This document shows, one piece after another, positions 19,867 through 29,096 of a stretch of 64,000 nt of DNA. The notes below the pieces were generated by a model. The model was not told where the DNA came from and searched no databases. It saw nothing but the letters and a program-made list of their open reading frames with translations. Every line of letters starts with the position of its first letter. Position 1 is the first letter of the stretch. Source of the stretch: Alphaproteobacteria bacterium HGW-Alphaproteobacteria-1 (GTDB lineage: Bacteria; Pseudomonadota; Alphaproteobacteria; Rhodobacterales; Rhodobacteraceae); the NCBI GenBank assembly GCA_002842985.1, contig PHEQ01000003.1, forward strand, positions 186,001 through 250,000. Reading direction: 5' to 3'. Both the position numbers and the translations under genes were made by a program.

Positions 19867-19905
19867 GACAAAAAGAGTCAATCGATATTTCCGACTGTTT
19901 TTGTC
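19867..19905. promoter_or_regulatory. Imperfect palindrome upstream of the iron-binding protein gene
   Basis: GACAAAAAGAGTC (19867-19879) and GACTGTTTTTGTC (19893-19905) are inverted repeats with one mismatch across a 13-nt spacer, 50-90 nt upstream of the gene. The A/T-rich symmetry stands out in this GC-rich sequence. The location fits an operator, possibly iron-responsive, but it does not match a consensus I can name with confidence. Confidence 0.4.
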
Positions 19906-19920
19906 AGAGTGCTTCCCGCT

Positions 19921-19976
19921 GTCACCCCGCAAGGATCAAAGCCGAAAGAGACCCTTGGATCAGGTCCGAGGGTGAC
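19921..19976. repeat. Dispersed stem-loop repeat, copy A
   Basis: GTCACCC (19921-19927) and GGGTGAC (19970-19976) bound the element, and an inner near-palindrome CCTTGGA-TCAGG-TCCGAGG (19953-19971) sits at its right end. A second copy lies at 62881-62946 with the same TCAGG(T/C)CCGAGGGTGACG end. It occupies the gap upstream of the acyl-CoA synthetase gene and looks like an intergenic repeat family of this genome. Confidence 0.6.
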
Positions 19977-20108
19977 GCGCGCGAAATAGCAAGCGGTATC
20001 GCACCAAAACGCAGCGTAAAACTTGCGCAGCGCCACGTTCCCGCACATGCTGTTTCGAACGGGAAAATCCGCGCAGGGAGAGGCGCGGGGATCAAGGGAG
20101 GAAAGGCC

Positions 20109-21992
20109 ATGACGTTCACCTCGCGGCAGGACGCGCTCGACATGCAGAATGAGATGCCGTGGGAGGCGCGCGACAAGCCGACGACGCTCCACGAGATGCT
20201 GAATGCCACGGCGCGCGCCTTTCCCGACCGTCCGGCGATCAGCTATCAGCTTCTTTCCGGTCCGACAGACAAGGCCGTGACCCTCACCTGGAAGCAGTTC
20301 CACGAACAGAGCTGCCAAGCGGCCAACCTCTTCCGCAGCCTCAAGATCAAGGAAACGGACGTGGTCGCCCTCGTCCTGCCCAACACGATCGAGACGGCGG
20401 TGGCAACTCTTGGCGCGGCAATTGCCGGGATCGTCAACCCGATCAACCCGCTGCTGGAACCCGAGCAGATCAGCGCGATCCTGCGCGAGACGGGGGCCAA
20501 GGTGGTGGTGACGCTCAAGGCCTTCCCCAAGACCGATATCGCGCAAAAGACCGCCGAGGCGGTGCGCCATGCGCCAAACGTGCATACGGTGCTGGAAATC
20601 GACCTCAACCGCTACCTGACCCCGCCGAAAAGCTGGATCGTGCCGCTGGTGCGTCCCAAGAACCCGGTGCAGCACCATGCCGACGTGCGCGATTTCAACA
20701 AGGCGATGGCGGGCCAGCCCAAGAGCCTGAGCTTCGCCGATAGCACGGGCGACCGTGTGGCCGCCTATTTCCACACCGGCGGCACCACCGGAATGCCCAA
20801 GGTTGCCCAGCACAAGTATTCCGGCATGGTCTATAACGGCTGGCTGGGCGATGCCGTCCTGTTCAGCGAATCCGATAGCGTGATGTGCCCGCTGCCGCTG
20901 TTTCATGTCATGGCCTGTCAGGCCGTTCTGATGTCGATGATCAAGTCCGGTGCACATGTCGTGTTCCCGACGCCTGCCGGATATCGCGGCGAGGGGGTGT
21001 TCGACAATTTCTGGAAGCTGTGCGAACGCTACAAGACCACCTTTGTCGTCACCGTGCCGACAGCGGCAGCCGTGCTGATGCAACGCAAGGTGGATGCCGA
21101 TATTTCCACCGTCAAGAATGCGATTTCCGGATCAGCCCCGATGCCGCTTGAACTGTTCAACCGGTTCGAGAAGGCGACGGGGATGACCATTATCGAGGCC
21201 TACGGCCTGACCGAGGCGACCTGTCTGGTCTCGTCCAACCCGCCGGGTGGCGCTAAAAAGGTGGGTTCGGTCGGCGTGCCCTTTCCCTATACGGATGTGC
21301 GCATCATCAAGGAAACGCCGCATGGCCCGATCGATTGCGCCGTGGACGAGGTGGGCGAGATCTGCCTCTCCAATCCGGGCGTCTTCGCGGGCAACACCTA
21401 TACCGAGACCGACAAGAACAAGTCGCTTTACCATTATGACAAATACCTGCGCACCGGCGACCTGGGGCGGCTCGATGGCGATGGCTATCTCTGGATCACC
21501 GGGCGCGCCAAGGACCTGATCATTCGCGGTGGCCACAATATCGACCCCGCCGAGATCGAGGAGGCGCTGATGACGCATCCCGCTGTTGCCATGGCCGGGG
21601 CCATCGGCCAGCCCGATGCTCATGCCGGCGAGATGCCCTGTGCCTATGTCGAGCTTGTGGCGGGGGCCACGGCGAGCGGCGAGGAATTGCTGGATCATTG
21701 CAAGGTCCATGTCCACGAGCGCGCGGCACAGCCGAAATTCATCGAGGTGCTGGACGAATTGCCCAAGACCGCCGTCGGCAAGGTGTTCAAGCCCGATCTG
21801 CGCAAGCGTGCGATCACGCGCATCTACAACGCCGCGCTGGAAGAAGCGGGGATCGCCGCGCGCGTGACGAACGTGGTCGATGACAAGAAGCGCGGGCTGG
21901 TGGCGAAAGTGTCACGCACTGACGCAGCGGAGAGCGACGCTGTCGGGCATGTGCTGGGACAATTCGTGCGACCTTGGGATTGGGCAGAGTAA
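20109..21992 (+). CDS. Acyl-CoA synthetase (AMP-dependent synthetase/ligase family)
   Basis: 627 residues of the ANL adenylating superfamily. The P-loop-like A3 motif is YFHTGGTTGMPK (about residues 217-228). The A5 region is IIEAYGLTEAT, the A7/A8 hinge region is RTGDLGRLDGDGYLWITGRAKD, and the A10 lysine is in KTAVGKVFKP near the end. The enzyme activates a carboxylic acid with ATP and ligates it to CoA. Substrate class cannot be told from these motifs; a fatty or branched acid is plausible. The ATG is preceded by AGGGAGGAAAGG. It appears monocistronic, with the dispersed repeat upstream and a 489-nt gap downstream before lexA. Confidence 0.88.
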   Translation: MTFTSRQDALDMQNEMPWEARDKPTTLHEMLNATARAFPDRPAISYQLLSGPTDKAVTLTWKQFHEQSCQAANLFRSLKIKETDVVALVLPNTIETAVATLGAAIAGIVNPINPLLEPEQISAILRETGAKVVVTLKAFPKTDIAQKTAEAVRHAPNVHTVLEIDLNRYLTPPKSWIVPLVRPKNPVQHHADVRDFNKAMAGQPKSLSFADSTGDRVAAYFHTGGTTGMPKVAQHKYSGMVYNGWLGDAVLFSESDSVMCPLPLFHVMACQAVLMSMIKSGAHVVFPTPAGYRGEGVFDNFWKLCERYKTTFVVTVPTAAAVLMQRKVDADISTVKNAISGSAPMPLELFNRFEKATGMTIIEAYGLTEATCLVSSNPPGGAKKVGSVGVPFPYTDVRIIKETPHGPIDCAVDEVGEICLSNPGVFAGNTYTETDKNKSLYHYDKYLRTGDLGRLDGDGYLWITGRAKDLIIRGGHNIDPAEIEEALMTHPAVAMAGAIGQPDAHAGEMPCAYVELVAGATASGEELLDHCKVHVHERAAQPKFIEVLDELPKTAVGKVFKPDLRKRAITRIYNAALEEAGIAARVTNVVDDKKRGLVAKVSRTDAAESDAVGHVLGQFVRPWDWAE

Positions 21993-22423
21993 CGGGCCCG
22001 AAAGAGGGCTTTGGCCCAGAGCGATGAGGCGCGCGATCGCCAGGTGGCAGGCAAGCGAAGCAAGGGTTTTTCTCCCACTTCATGCGCGGTGCCGGACCGA
22101 TCCGGCGCCACCATCCCGACGTGGCTACACCTGTTAGGTGACACCCTATATTACAGTGACGCCGGAAGACGCCGAACATGGCCGAATGGGCCTTGTAAAT
22201 AAGGGACACGGCGGCGCTAGAGGGTGCGGCGGGAGGGGATCTGCGAAGTTTGCGGCGATACGTCGAAACCGGCCGCAGAGGCGGGAAATCGTGCTTGGGC
22301 CGAGATCAGCGCAGAAAACCGGGAGAGAAGGCGCAAACGCTGTCATTTACTGTAAACTGGCTTGTCGCGCTGCGGTCAGGCTACACCCGCTGTGCCTTTC
22401 GAACGCCACTCCGCAAGATCGGA
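21993..22423. other. Long intergenic region upstream of lexA
   Basis: No credible protein gene is seen in this stretch. It holds a short palindrome CACCT-GTT-AGGTG (22128-22140) immediately upstream of TATATT (22147-22152), which could be a regulated promoter reading rightward with a weak -35, and a second palindrome TTTAC-T-GTAAA (22346-22356). Either a small RNA or a long lexA leader could start here, but this is not established. The rest is GC-rich without visible structure. Confidence 0.4.
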
Positions 22424-22452
22424 TTGACACAAAGAGAGAACAAGGGTAGAAC
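22424..22452 (+). promoter_or_regulatory. lexA promoter with overlapping SOS box
   Basis: TTGACA (22424-22429), a 17-nt spacer and TAGAAC (22447-22452) form a good promoter 30 nt before the lexA ATG. GAAC-AAGGGTA-GAAC (22438-22452), the reverse of the alphaproteobacterial LexA box GTTC-N7-GTTC, covers the spacer end and the whole -10. LexA should therefore block its own promoter. Confidence 0.85.
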
Positions 22453-22481
22453 AAACGTGAATTTGTCGCGAGGGCTGCGAG

Positions 22482-23180
22482 ATGCTGACCAAGAAACAGC
22501 TCGATCTGCTGGAGTTCATTCAAAAACGGGTGCAGCGCGATGGCGTGCCTCCCAGTTTCGATGAAATGCGTGAGGCGCTGGACCTGCGGTCGAAATCGGG
22601 CATTCACCGTCTTATCACGGCGCTGGAAGAGCGGGGATTTATCCGCAGACTGGCGCATCGCGCACGCGCGCTTGAAATCGTCAAGCTGCCGGAGGCGCTT
22701 GGCGGCGCGGCGACCGGCTTTACCCCGCGCGTGATCGAGGGCGACCGCCCGCGCGCGCCGCAACCGGCCAACGCCCACCCTGTCGAGACGGCGACAGCGG
22801 TGACGCTGCCGGTCATGGGGCGCATCGCCGCCGGGGTCCCGATCGAGGCTATCGCCCATGCCAGTCACACCGTCGCCGTGCCCGGTGATATGATCGCGGG
22901 ACGCGGCACGCATTACGCGCTCGAGGTCAAGGGCGATTCGATGATCGAGGCCGGGATCAACGACGGCGACGTGGTCATCATCCGTGAAACCTCGGTGGCC
23001 GATAACGGCGATATCGTCGTGGCGCTGATCGAGGATCAGGAGGCGACGCTCAAGCGTTTCTTCCGGCGCGGCAACGCCATCGCGCTCGAGGCTGCGAACC
23101 CGGCATACGAAACCCGTGTCCTGCCCGAGGACATGGTGCGCGTTCAGGGCCGTCTTGTGGGCCTCATCCGCAGCTATTGA
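22482..23180 (+). CDS. lexA: SOS repressor LexA
   Basis: 232 residues. An N-terminal winged helix (about 1-65; [16 protein letters not shown]) is followed by a linker of about 40 residues and the S24 autoprotease domain. The self-cleavage Ala-Gly bond is in [10 protein letters not shown] (about 115-116), the nucleophilic serine in [10 protein letters not shown] (about 152) and the lysine in ATLKRFF (about 190). LexA represses DNA-damage genes until RecA-stimulated self-cleavage. Its own promoter is overlapped by an SOS box. The last codons overlap the convergent comEC stop by 7 nt. Length is normal for alphaproteobacterial LexA. Confidence 0.98.
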   Translation: MLTKKQLDLLEFIQKRVQRDGVPPSFDEMREALDLRSKSGIHRLITALEERGFIRRLAHRARALEIVKLPEALGGAATGFTPRVIEGDRPRAPQPANAHPVETATAVTLPVMGRIAAGVPIEAIAHASHTVAVPGDMIAGRGTHYALEVKGDSMIEAGINDGDVVIIRETSVADNGDIVVALIEDQEATLKRFFRRGNAIALEAANPAYETRVLPEDMVRVQGRLVGLIRSY

Positions 23181-25165
23181 GGCGACCATAGGCGCTGTCC
23201 GGTGATATCGGCGGCGCTCTGCAAATGCAGCACGCCCGCTTTTTCAACAAGGCCGAGCGCGCCCGAGAGGCGCAGCGTTTCGGGTGTGATCACCTGGCAG
23301 GAGCCGACGGGCAGGTTATCCGGGTCTGCTGTGAAGATCACGAAATCAGCCCCGCCACAGTCGCGCGGCGCGCGTGCAGCCGCCCTGCCTGCGACCAGAA
23401 TCACGCCCAAGGGATCGAGCACGGCATCGTGCCAGCGGGCATGGGCCTCTGACTGATCCGCTGCGTCGCCATCGTTCTCCAGCCAGTTGCCCGCCACGAA
23501 TCCGCCGCCACGCGGCGTGTTGAGCGCGCGACCCTCCGCAGTCATCACCCCCACAAGGCTGCCCGTGTCAGACACAAGAAGATGCGGGCGCTCTGCCCCG
23601 GACCAGAGCCAGACAGAGATCAACACCGGCAAAAGGCCGAGAAAACGCCCGCGCCCCTGCCATAGAATGACCGTCAGCGCGCCAAGCGCCATCGCCGGAA
23701 GGACCCATGGCCCCGGCGCCACCACCGCGATACGGGCACCTTCCAGCCCCGCCACCCAGCCCGATACGCCGAGAATCCAGCGCAACCCCTGCCCCATCAC
23801 CCAAAGTGGTATCCAATCGAGACCCAGAGGCATCAGCAGTGCCGCGACCACCGCAGCGGGCATGACCAGCACCCCCATGAGCGGGACGCTCAGCAGGTTG
23901 GCCAACAACCCGTATTGCGCCATCTGGTTGAAGTGCGCGGCCGCCACCGGCGCCGTCGCCGCCCCCGCCACCGCCGAGGAGATCACCACCGCAAGCATGG
24001 GTCGCAACCAGCGCGGCCCGAGGGGCACGGCGGCATCCCTGAACCACCCGAACACCGCAACCAGCGCCACCGTCGCGGCAAAGGACATCTGGAAGCCCGG
24101 CCCAAGCAGCGCCTCGGGTCGCAGGCAAAGCAAGATCACGGCCGCGACCGCCACAGCGCGCAGGCTGAGCGCGCGTCGCTCGAGCATCACCGCCACCAGC
24201 ATCACCGACACCATGACAAAGGCGCGCTCGGTCGCCACATTGCCACCCGAAAGCGCCAGATAACCCGCGGCTGCGAGGACCGCGACGGCGGCCGCATTTT
24301 TTTTGACAGGCCAGCGCAGGGCAACACGCGGGATCGCCGCAAGCGCCAGACGCGTGGACGCAAAGACAAACCCCGCCACAAGGCCCATGTGCAGCCCCGA
24401 GATCGCCAGAAGATGCGCAAGGTTCGAGATGCGCATCGCCTCCAGCGTCTGCTGTGACAGGCCTGAACGATCTCCGGTCATGATCGCGGCGGCAAAGGCG
24501 CCCACCTGCCCGGGCAGCCGCGTACGCACATGTTCGGCCAACGCCATGCGTGCCGCGAAAACGCGCAAGCCGCCCTCCGGGCCTGCCACCGCCAGCAGCG
24601 GCACGCGGGCATAGCCGACAGCGCCAACCCCCTGAAACCAGGCATGGCGGCGAAAGTCGAAGCCGCCCGGCTCGACCGGTCCCGAGGGTGGTGCCAGATG
24701 CGCCGTGGTCATCACCCGCAGGCCCGCAATCGGCACTACCCCACCCGTGTCATGAAGCGAGACGCGCACGCGGTGCGGCACCCGTTCCGGCTCGACCCGC
24801 GCCAGCACCACCCGGTCAAGCGTGAGGCGCAGCGCGTCCGAAGCGGACCGGTCGATTCCCACGATCCGCCCCTCCACCGGCCCGTAATAACGCCAGCCGA
24901 GCACCGGCCCCGCAACCCAGTGCGCCCGCGCTCCGGCGATGGCAAAGCCGATGAGCACCACAGCCAAGGCCACGCCCAGAGGTCCGGACCATTCCCGCCC
25001 GCGCCCGAGCGCCAGCAAGAGAAGGGTCACGCCAAGCCCGCCAGAGACCGCCAACACAGAGACCGGCGGTTCGGTCGACAGGACGAAATAGCCGCCGATC
25101 CCGCAGGCCAACAGCACCGGCACCCACGGGAAAAGCGCCCCGCGCTGCGCCAGCCAGACCGCCAT
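23174..25165 (-). CDS. comEC: ComEC/Rec2 family DNA uptake channel protein
   Basis: 663 residues, a polytopic inner-membrane protein. An N-terminal region with several membrane helices and a DUF4131/OB-like segment is followed by the Competence domain ([18 protein letters not shown] near residue 260, the family signature) with many helices. In the C-terminal part, where full ComEC proteins carry a metallo-beta-lactamase-like nuclease domain, no HxHxDH motif is visible, so this end is short or degenerate. ATG 25165 with GAGGGG upstream is preferred over GTG 25189. It would conduct single-stranded DNA inward during transformation; whether the strain is competent is unknown. It converges on lexA and diverges from gltX by 100 nt. 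Confidence 0.93.
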   Translation of the reverse strand: MAVWLAQRGALFPWVPVLLACGIGGYFVLSTEPPVSVLAVSGGLGVTLLLLALGRGREWSGPLGVALAVVLIGFAIAGARAHWVAGPVLGWRYYGPVEGRIVGIDRSASDALRLTLDRVVLARVEPERVPHRVRVSLHDTGGVVPIAGLRVMTTAHLAPPSGPVEPGGFDFRRHAWFQGVGAVGYARVPLLAVAGPEGGLRVFAARMALAEHVRTRLPGQVGAFAAAIMTGDRSGLSQQTLEAMRISNLAHLLAISGLHMGLVAGFVFASTRLALAAIPRVALRWPVKKNAAAVAVLAAAGYLALSGGNVATERAFVMVSVMLVAVMLERRALSLRAVAVAAVILLCLRPEALLGPGFQMSFAATVALVAVFGWFRDAAVPLGPRWLRPMLAVVISSAVAGAATAPVAAAHFNQMAQYGLLANLLSVPLMGVLVMPAAVVAALLMPLGLDWIPLWVMGQGLRWILGVSGWVAGLEGARIAVVAPGPWVLPAMALGALTVILWQGRGRFLGLLPVLISVWLWSGAERPHLLVSDTGSLVGVMTAEGRALNTPRGGGFVAGNWLENDGDAADQSEAHARWHDAVLDPLGVILVAGRAAARAPRDCGGADFVIFTADPDNLPVGSCQVITPETLRLSGALGLVEKAGVLHLQSAADITGQRLWSPQ

Positions 25166-25265
25166 GATCCCCTCTGCGGTGCGCCGCACTTGTCACCCTC
25201 CCGGCGGACCGATAGACAGGCGTCATTCTCACCCGATGATCCTTACCAAAAGGTTAAGCTTGCCC

Positions 25266-26675
25266 ATGCCGCAACAGGTCGTGACCCGTTTTGCCCCCTC
25301 GCCCACCGGATATCTCCATATCGGCGGTGCGCGCACGGCCCTGTTCAACTGGCTCTATGCGCGCGGTCGGGGCGGCAAATTCCTGCTTCGGATCGAGGAT
25401 ACGGACCGCGCCCGCTCCACCCCCGAAGCAAGCCGGGCGATTCTCGACGGGCTGGCCTGGCTGGGGCTTGACCATGATGGCGAGGCGGTAAGCCAGTTCG
25501 CCCGCGCCCCCCGCCACGCCGAGGTGGCGCATCAGCTTCTGGCCGAGGGCAGGGCCTATAAATGCTTTGCCACGCAGGAGGAAATCGAAATCTTCCGCGA
25601 GACGGCGAGAGCCGAAGGCCGCTCGACACTTTACCGCAGCCCTTGGCGCGACGCTGATCCCGCCACCTATCCCGACGCGCCCTTCGTGATCCGCATCAAG
25701 GCCCCGCTTGAGGGCGCAACGGTGATCCGCGACGTGGTGCAGGGCGATGTGACCATCCGCAACGACCAGCTTGATGACATGGTGCTGTTACGCAGCGATG
25801 GCACACCCGTCTACATGCTGGCGGTGGCGGTGGATGACCATGACATGGGCGTGACCCACGTGATCCGGGGCGACGATCACCTCAACAATGCCGCGCGCCA
25901 GATGATGATCTACGAGGCAATGGGCTGGCCGCTGCCTGTATACGCGCATATCCCGCTCATTCACGGCCCCGACGGTAAGAAGCTCAGCAAGCGCCACGGC
26001 GCTCTTGGCGTCGAGGAATACCAGAAGATGGGCTATCCGGCTTCGGGGATGCGCAATTACCTGGCGCGGCTTGGCTGGAGCCATGGCGACGACGAATTCT
26101 TCAGCGACGCGCAAGCGCGCGCGTGGTTCGACATCACCGGAATCGGCAAGTCACCCGCGCGTCTTGACTTCAAGAAGCTCGAGAATCTCTGCGGCCAGCA
26201 TATCGCGGCGATGGAAGATGCTGCACTGCTGCATGAATTGTGCGGCTTTCTCGCTGCAACCGGCCAGTCGCCGCTCTCCGAGGACAAGATGTTCTTGCTG
26301 GAGCGGGGCATGTATTGCCTCAAGGAGCGAGCCAAGACATTCCCCGAACTGCTTGACAAAGCGGCCTTTATTCTTGCCGAGCGCCCCGTCGTGACGGAAG
26401 CTGCGGCGGCGGTGCATCTCGATGATGTATCCCGTGGTATACTGGAGGAATTGACGCCGCAGTTGCAAAATGCTACGTGGACGCGTGACGGAATTGAGGA
26501 ATTGGTAACCCAATTCGCCGAAGACCATGGAATGAAGTTCGGCAAGCTTGCCGGCCCGCTGCGCGCCGCGCTCGCGGGCCGCAGCGCGACACCGAGCGTG
26601 CTCGACATGATGCTGGTCCTTGGGCGGGACGAAACCACCGCCCGACTGACCGATGCCGCCCGGCTCGGGGATTGA
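25266..26675 (+). CDS. gltX: Glutamate--tRNA ligase
   Basis: 469 residues, a class I synthetase. The HIGH-type motif is [13 protein letters not shown] at the N terminus (about 10-22) and the KMSKS-type motif is KLSKRHG (about 240). The anticodon-binding alpha-helical cage follows. It charges tRNA-Glu with glutamate. Since gatA and gatC lie in the same window, the strain probably makes Gln-tRNA and/or Asn-tRNA by amidation, so one GltX may be non-discriminating; which one cannot be judged here. ATG 25266 ([12 protein letters not shown]) gives the usual start; an upstream in-frame ATG at 25236 lacks a ribosome site. It diverges from comEC and precedes gltA on the same strand. Confidence 0.96.
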   Translation: MPQQVVTRFAPSPTGYLHIGGARTALFNWLYARGRGGKFLLRIEDTDRARSTPEASRAILDGLAWLGLDHDGEAVSQFARAPRHAEVAHQLLAEGRAYKCFATQEEIEIFRETARAEGRSTLYRSPWRDADPATYPDAPFVIRIKAPLEGATVIRDVVQGDVTIRNDQLDDMVLLRSDGTPVYMLAVAVDDHDMGVTHVIRGDDHLNNAARQMMIYEAMGWPLPVYAHIPLIHGPDGKKLSKRHGALGVEEYQKMGYPASGMRNYLARLGWSHGDDEFFSDAQARAWFDITGIGKSPARLDFKKLENLCGQHIAAMEDAALLHELCGFLAATGQSPLSEDKMFLLERGMYCLKERAKTFPELLDKAAFILAERPVVTEAAAAVHLDDVSRGILEELTPQLQNATWTRDGIEELVTQFAEDHGMKFGKLAGPLRAALAGRSATPSVLDMMLVLGRDETTARLTDAARLGD

Positions 26676-26753
26676 TCTTCGGGCAGGCATGACACTTACC
26701 CGGTCCGGGGGCGCAATCCGCGCGTTTTCGGTCGCTGCAAGGGAGGACCCCTG

Positions 26754-28049
26754 ATGTCTGACGAGAAACGATCCGCCAAGCTGGAAATCGATGGCAAGAC
26801 CTACGACTTGCCGATCTTCTCCCCGACGGTGGGGCCGGACGTGATCGATATCCGCAAGCTTTATGGCACCGCCGGTGTCTTTACCTACGATCCGGGCTTC
26901 ACCTCGACGGCGAGCTGCGACAGCACCATCACCTTTATCGACGGCGACAAGGGAGAGCTTCTGCATCGTGGCTATCCGATCGACCAATTGGCCGAGAAAT
27001 CGCATTTCCTCGAAGTCTGCTACCTGCTCCTTTACGGCGAATTGCCCTCGCCTGCAGAGCTTGAGGATTTCGAAACACGTGTGACCAATCACACCATGTT
27101 GCACGAACAGATGCAGTATTTCTTCCGCGGTTTCCGCCGCGACGCGCATCCGATGGCGATCATGGTGGGCGTAGTCGGCGCGATGTCGGCCTTCTATCAC
27201 GACAGCACCGATGTGCGCGACGAATGGCAGCGCGAGGTGGCCTCGATCCGGTTGATTGCCAAGATGCCGACCATCGCCGCCTGGGCCTACAAGTATTCGG
27301 TCGGCCAGCCCTTCGTCTATCCGCGCAACGATATCGACTATGCGTCGAACTTTCTGCGCATGTGCTTTGCCGTGCCGGCCGAGGATTACCAGGTCAACCC
27401 GATCCTGAGCCGCGCCATGGACCGGATCTTTACCCTGCACGCCGATCACGAGCAAAACGCCTCGACCTCGACGGTGCGGCTGGCCTCAAGCTCTGGCGCG
27501 AACCCGTTTGCCTGTATCGCGGCGGGCATCGCCTGCCTCTGGGGCCCCGCGCATGGGGGCGCCAATCAGGCCTGCCTCGAGATGCTGCGCGAGATCGGTA
27601 CGCCCGATCGCATCCCCGAATTCATCGCGCGCGCCAAGGACAAGGACGATCCGTTCCGCCTGATGGGCTTCGGCCATCGCGTCTACAAGAACTTCGACCC
27701 GCGCGCCAAGGTGATGAAGCAATCCGCCGACGAGGTGCTGGAGCTTCTGGGGGTCGAAAACAACCCGACGCTTCAGGTCGCCAAGGAGTTGGAGGCACAA
27801 GCGCTCGCCGATCCCTATTTCGCCGACAAGAAGCTGTTCCCGAACGTGGATTTTTATTCCGGCATCATCCTCGAGGCGATGGGCTTCCCCACGTCGATGT
27901 TTACGCCGATCTTTGCCGTCTCGCGCACGATCGGCTGGATTTCGCAGTGGAAAGAGATGATCGCCGATCCGCAAATGAAGATCGGCCGCCCGCGCCAGCT
28001 CTATCAGGGCGCGACGCTGCGCGATTACGTGGATATCGAAAAGCGCTGA
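26754..28049 (+). CDS. gltA: Citrate synthase
   Basis: 431 residues of the hexameric (type I) Gram-negative citrate synthase class. The active-site motifs are present: the catalytic histidine in [22 protein letters not shown] with the second histidine, and the aspartate in NVDFYSG. It condenses acetyl-CoA and oxaloacetate to citrate, the entry step of the TCA cycle. AAGGGAGG lies 8 nt before the ATG. It follows gltX by 78 nt, probably with its own promoter, and a perfect 9-bp hairpin follows the stop. Acetyl-CoA use here competes with the PHA pathway encoded 8 kb away. Confidence 0.98.
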   Translation: MSDEKRSAKLEIDGKTYDLPIFSPTVGPDVIDIRKLYGTAGVFTYDPGFTSTASCDSTITFIDGDKGELLHRGYPIDQLAEKSHFLEVCYLLLYGELPSPAELEDFETRVTNHTMLHEQMQYFFRGFRRDAHPMAIMVGVVGAMSAFYHDSTDVRDEWQREVASIRLIAKMPTIAAWAYKYSVGQPFVYPRNDIDYASNFLRMCFAVPAEDYQVNPILSRAMDRIFTLHADHEQNASTSTVRLASSSGANPFACIAAGIACLWGPAHGGANQACLEMLREIGTPDRIPEFIARAKDKDDPFRLMGFGHRVYKNFDPRAKVMKQSADEVLELLGVENNPTLQVAKELEAQALADPYFADKKLFPNVDFYSGIILEAMGFPTSMFTPIFAVSRTIGWISQWKEMIADPQMKIGRPRQLYQGATLRDYVDIEKR

Positions 28050-28069
28050 CACAATCCGACCAGCATCAA

Positions 28070-28093
28070 GGACCCGGCCACCGTGCCGGGTCC
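28070..28093 (+). terminator. Hairpin terminator after gltA
   Basis: GGACCCGGC, a 6-nt loop and GCCGGGTCC form a perfect 9-bp GC stem 20 nt after the gltA stop. The downstream T run is weak (TGTCC). It lies between gltA and the convergent DUF2244 gene. Confidence 0.6.
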
Positions 28094-28122
28094 TGTCCGG
28101 GCCATGATGACCAAAGAAAGCG

Positions 28123-28626
28123 TCAGCCCGTTTTCGGCACCATCGGCAGCGCCCTGCACAAATCCGCATAGAGTGCCTTGCGCTCGTCCTCCGACAGAAA
28201 CGCGCCGATCTCGACCTCGCGGCCATTGCCCGCGAGCGTCACGTAATGCGCCACCGGCCCGCCCGTGACATGCATTGCCACCCGCGTCCAATAGCGATTG
28301 CACTGCCACTCGCGCACCTCGCCCTTGGCCTCCACGCGCCGCAGATGCACCTCATCGGGGCCGAGTGTCAGCACCTCGCTCAGCCGCGCGCTGCGATAGG
28401 TGGCCTCGAGCGCCCACCAGATTGCCCCAACGGCAAGCAGCAGAAAGGGCAACATCCCCCAAAGCACCGCCGTGCCCAAGAGCGGCAAGAGCGGAATACA
28501 GATCAGCACGAAGGTCGCCAGCAAAAACCCCGCGAAGCCCCGCCGCGGTAAAGAGCGGTGCGGCCAGAGCGTGAGCGTGATGTTGTCCTGCGCCCCCAGC
28601 GGCGGGGCGCTCCAATGATACGGCAT
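28123..28626 (-). CDS. DUF2244 domain-containing membrane protein
   Basis: 167 residues with two adjacent hydrophobic segments near the N terminus (about 32-50 and 55-72), a tight membrane hairpin, followed by a soluble beta-rich part (EVLTLGPDEVHLRR, then WTRVAMHV) and ending in a short helix. This is the standard DUF2244 layout seen across alphaproteobacteria. The function is unknown; position near cytochrome oxidase genes in other genomes does not apply here. It lies downstream of rnpB on the same strand and converges on gltA. Confidence 0.85.
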   Translation of the reverse strand: MPYHWSAPPLGAQDNITLTLWPHRSLPRRGFAGFLLATFVLICIPLLPLLGTAVLWGMLPFLLLAVGAIWWALEATYRSARLSEVLTLGPDEVHLRRVEAKGEVREWQCNRYWTRVAMHVTGGPVAHYVTLAGNGREVEIGAFLSEDERKALYADLCRALPMVPKTG

Positions 28627-28663
28627 GGCCTTGGTTCTAACTTGCCCGACAGAAATGAAAAGA

Positions 28664-29088
28664 GCGCGCGGAGGGCCTGTAAGCCGGATTTTGTCCAGGA
28701 GGAGACCCTCCTTGGATGGCCATTCGTCTTGACGCGCGGTTGCCCGCGCGCCTCTGGCTGCCTACCCGGATCGCTGGGCCAAGACATGGCCTGCGGGCGG
28801 TATCGGTTGCCCGACCAGTGCCCCGCGCGCGATCCCTATTCGGCATTGCTCCCGGTGGGGCTTGCCATGCCGGTCCGGTTGCCCGTCCCGCGGTGGGCTC
28901 TTACCCCACCGTTTCACCCTTACCCAGCCGCGTCGGCAAGACCGAGCCGTCTGGGCGGTCTGTTCTCTGTGGCGCTTTCCCTCGGGTTGCCCCGGCCGGG
29001 CGTTACCCGGCACCGTTGTCTTGTGGAGTCCGGACTTTCCTCGCCACTCCCTCACGGGCGTGTCGCGGCCATCCAGCCCTCCGCGCGT
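28664..29088 (-). ncRNA. rnpB: RNase P RNA, bacterial class A
   Basis: About 425 nt. The two ends pair as helix P1 (CGCGCGGAGGGC with GCCCTCCGCGCG). Conserved core blocks are readable on the minus strand: GAGGAAAGTCCGGACTCC near the 5' end, AGGGTGAAACGGTG and GGTAAGAGCCCACCGC in the middle, and AAAATCCGGCTTACAGGCC near the 3' end. It is the catalytic RNA that trims tRNA 5' leaders. TTTT follows P1 as a likely terminator. The 5' end lies only about 8 nt behind the stop codon of the amidase gene, so its promoter must be inside that gene unless it is cotranscribed and processed. Confidence 0.96.
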
Positions 29089-29096
29089 TGCCCGAC

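Noticed and set aside
22138..22449. A 103-codon frame in the gap before lexA
   Set aside because: GTG start without ribosome site, Arg/Gly-rich product, and the frame runs into the lexA promoter.
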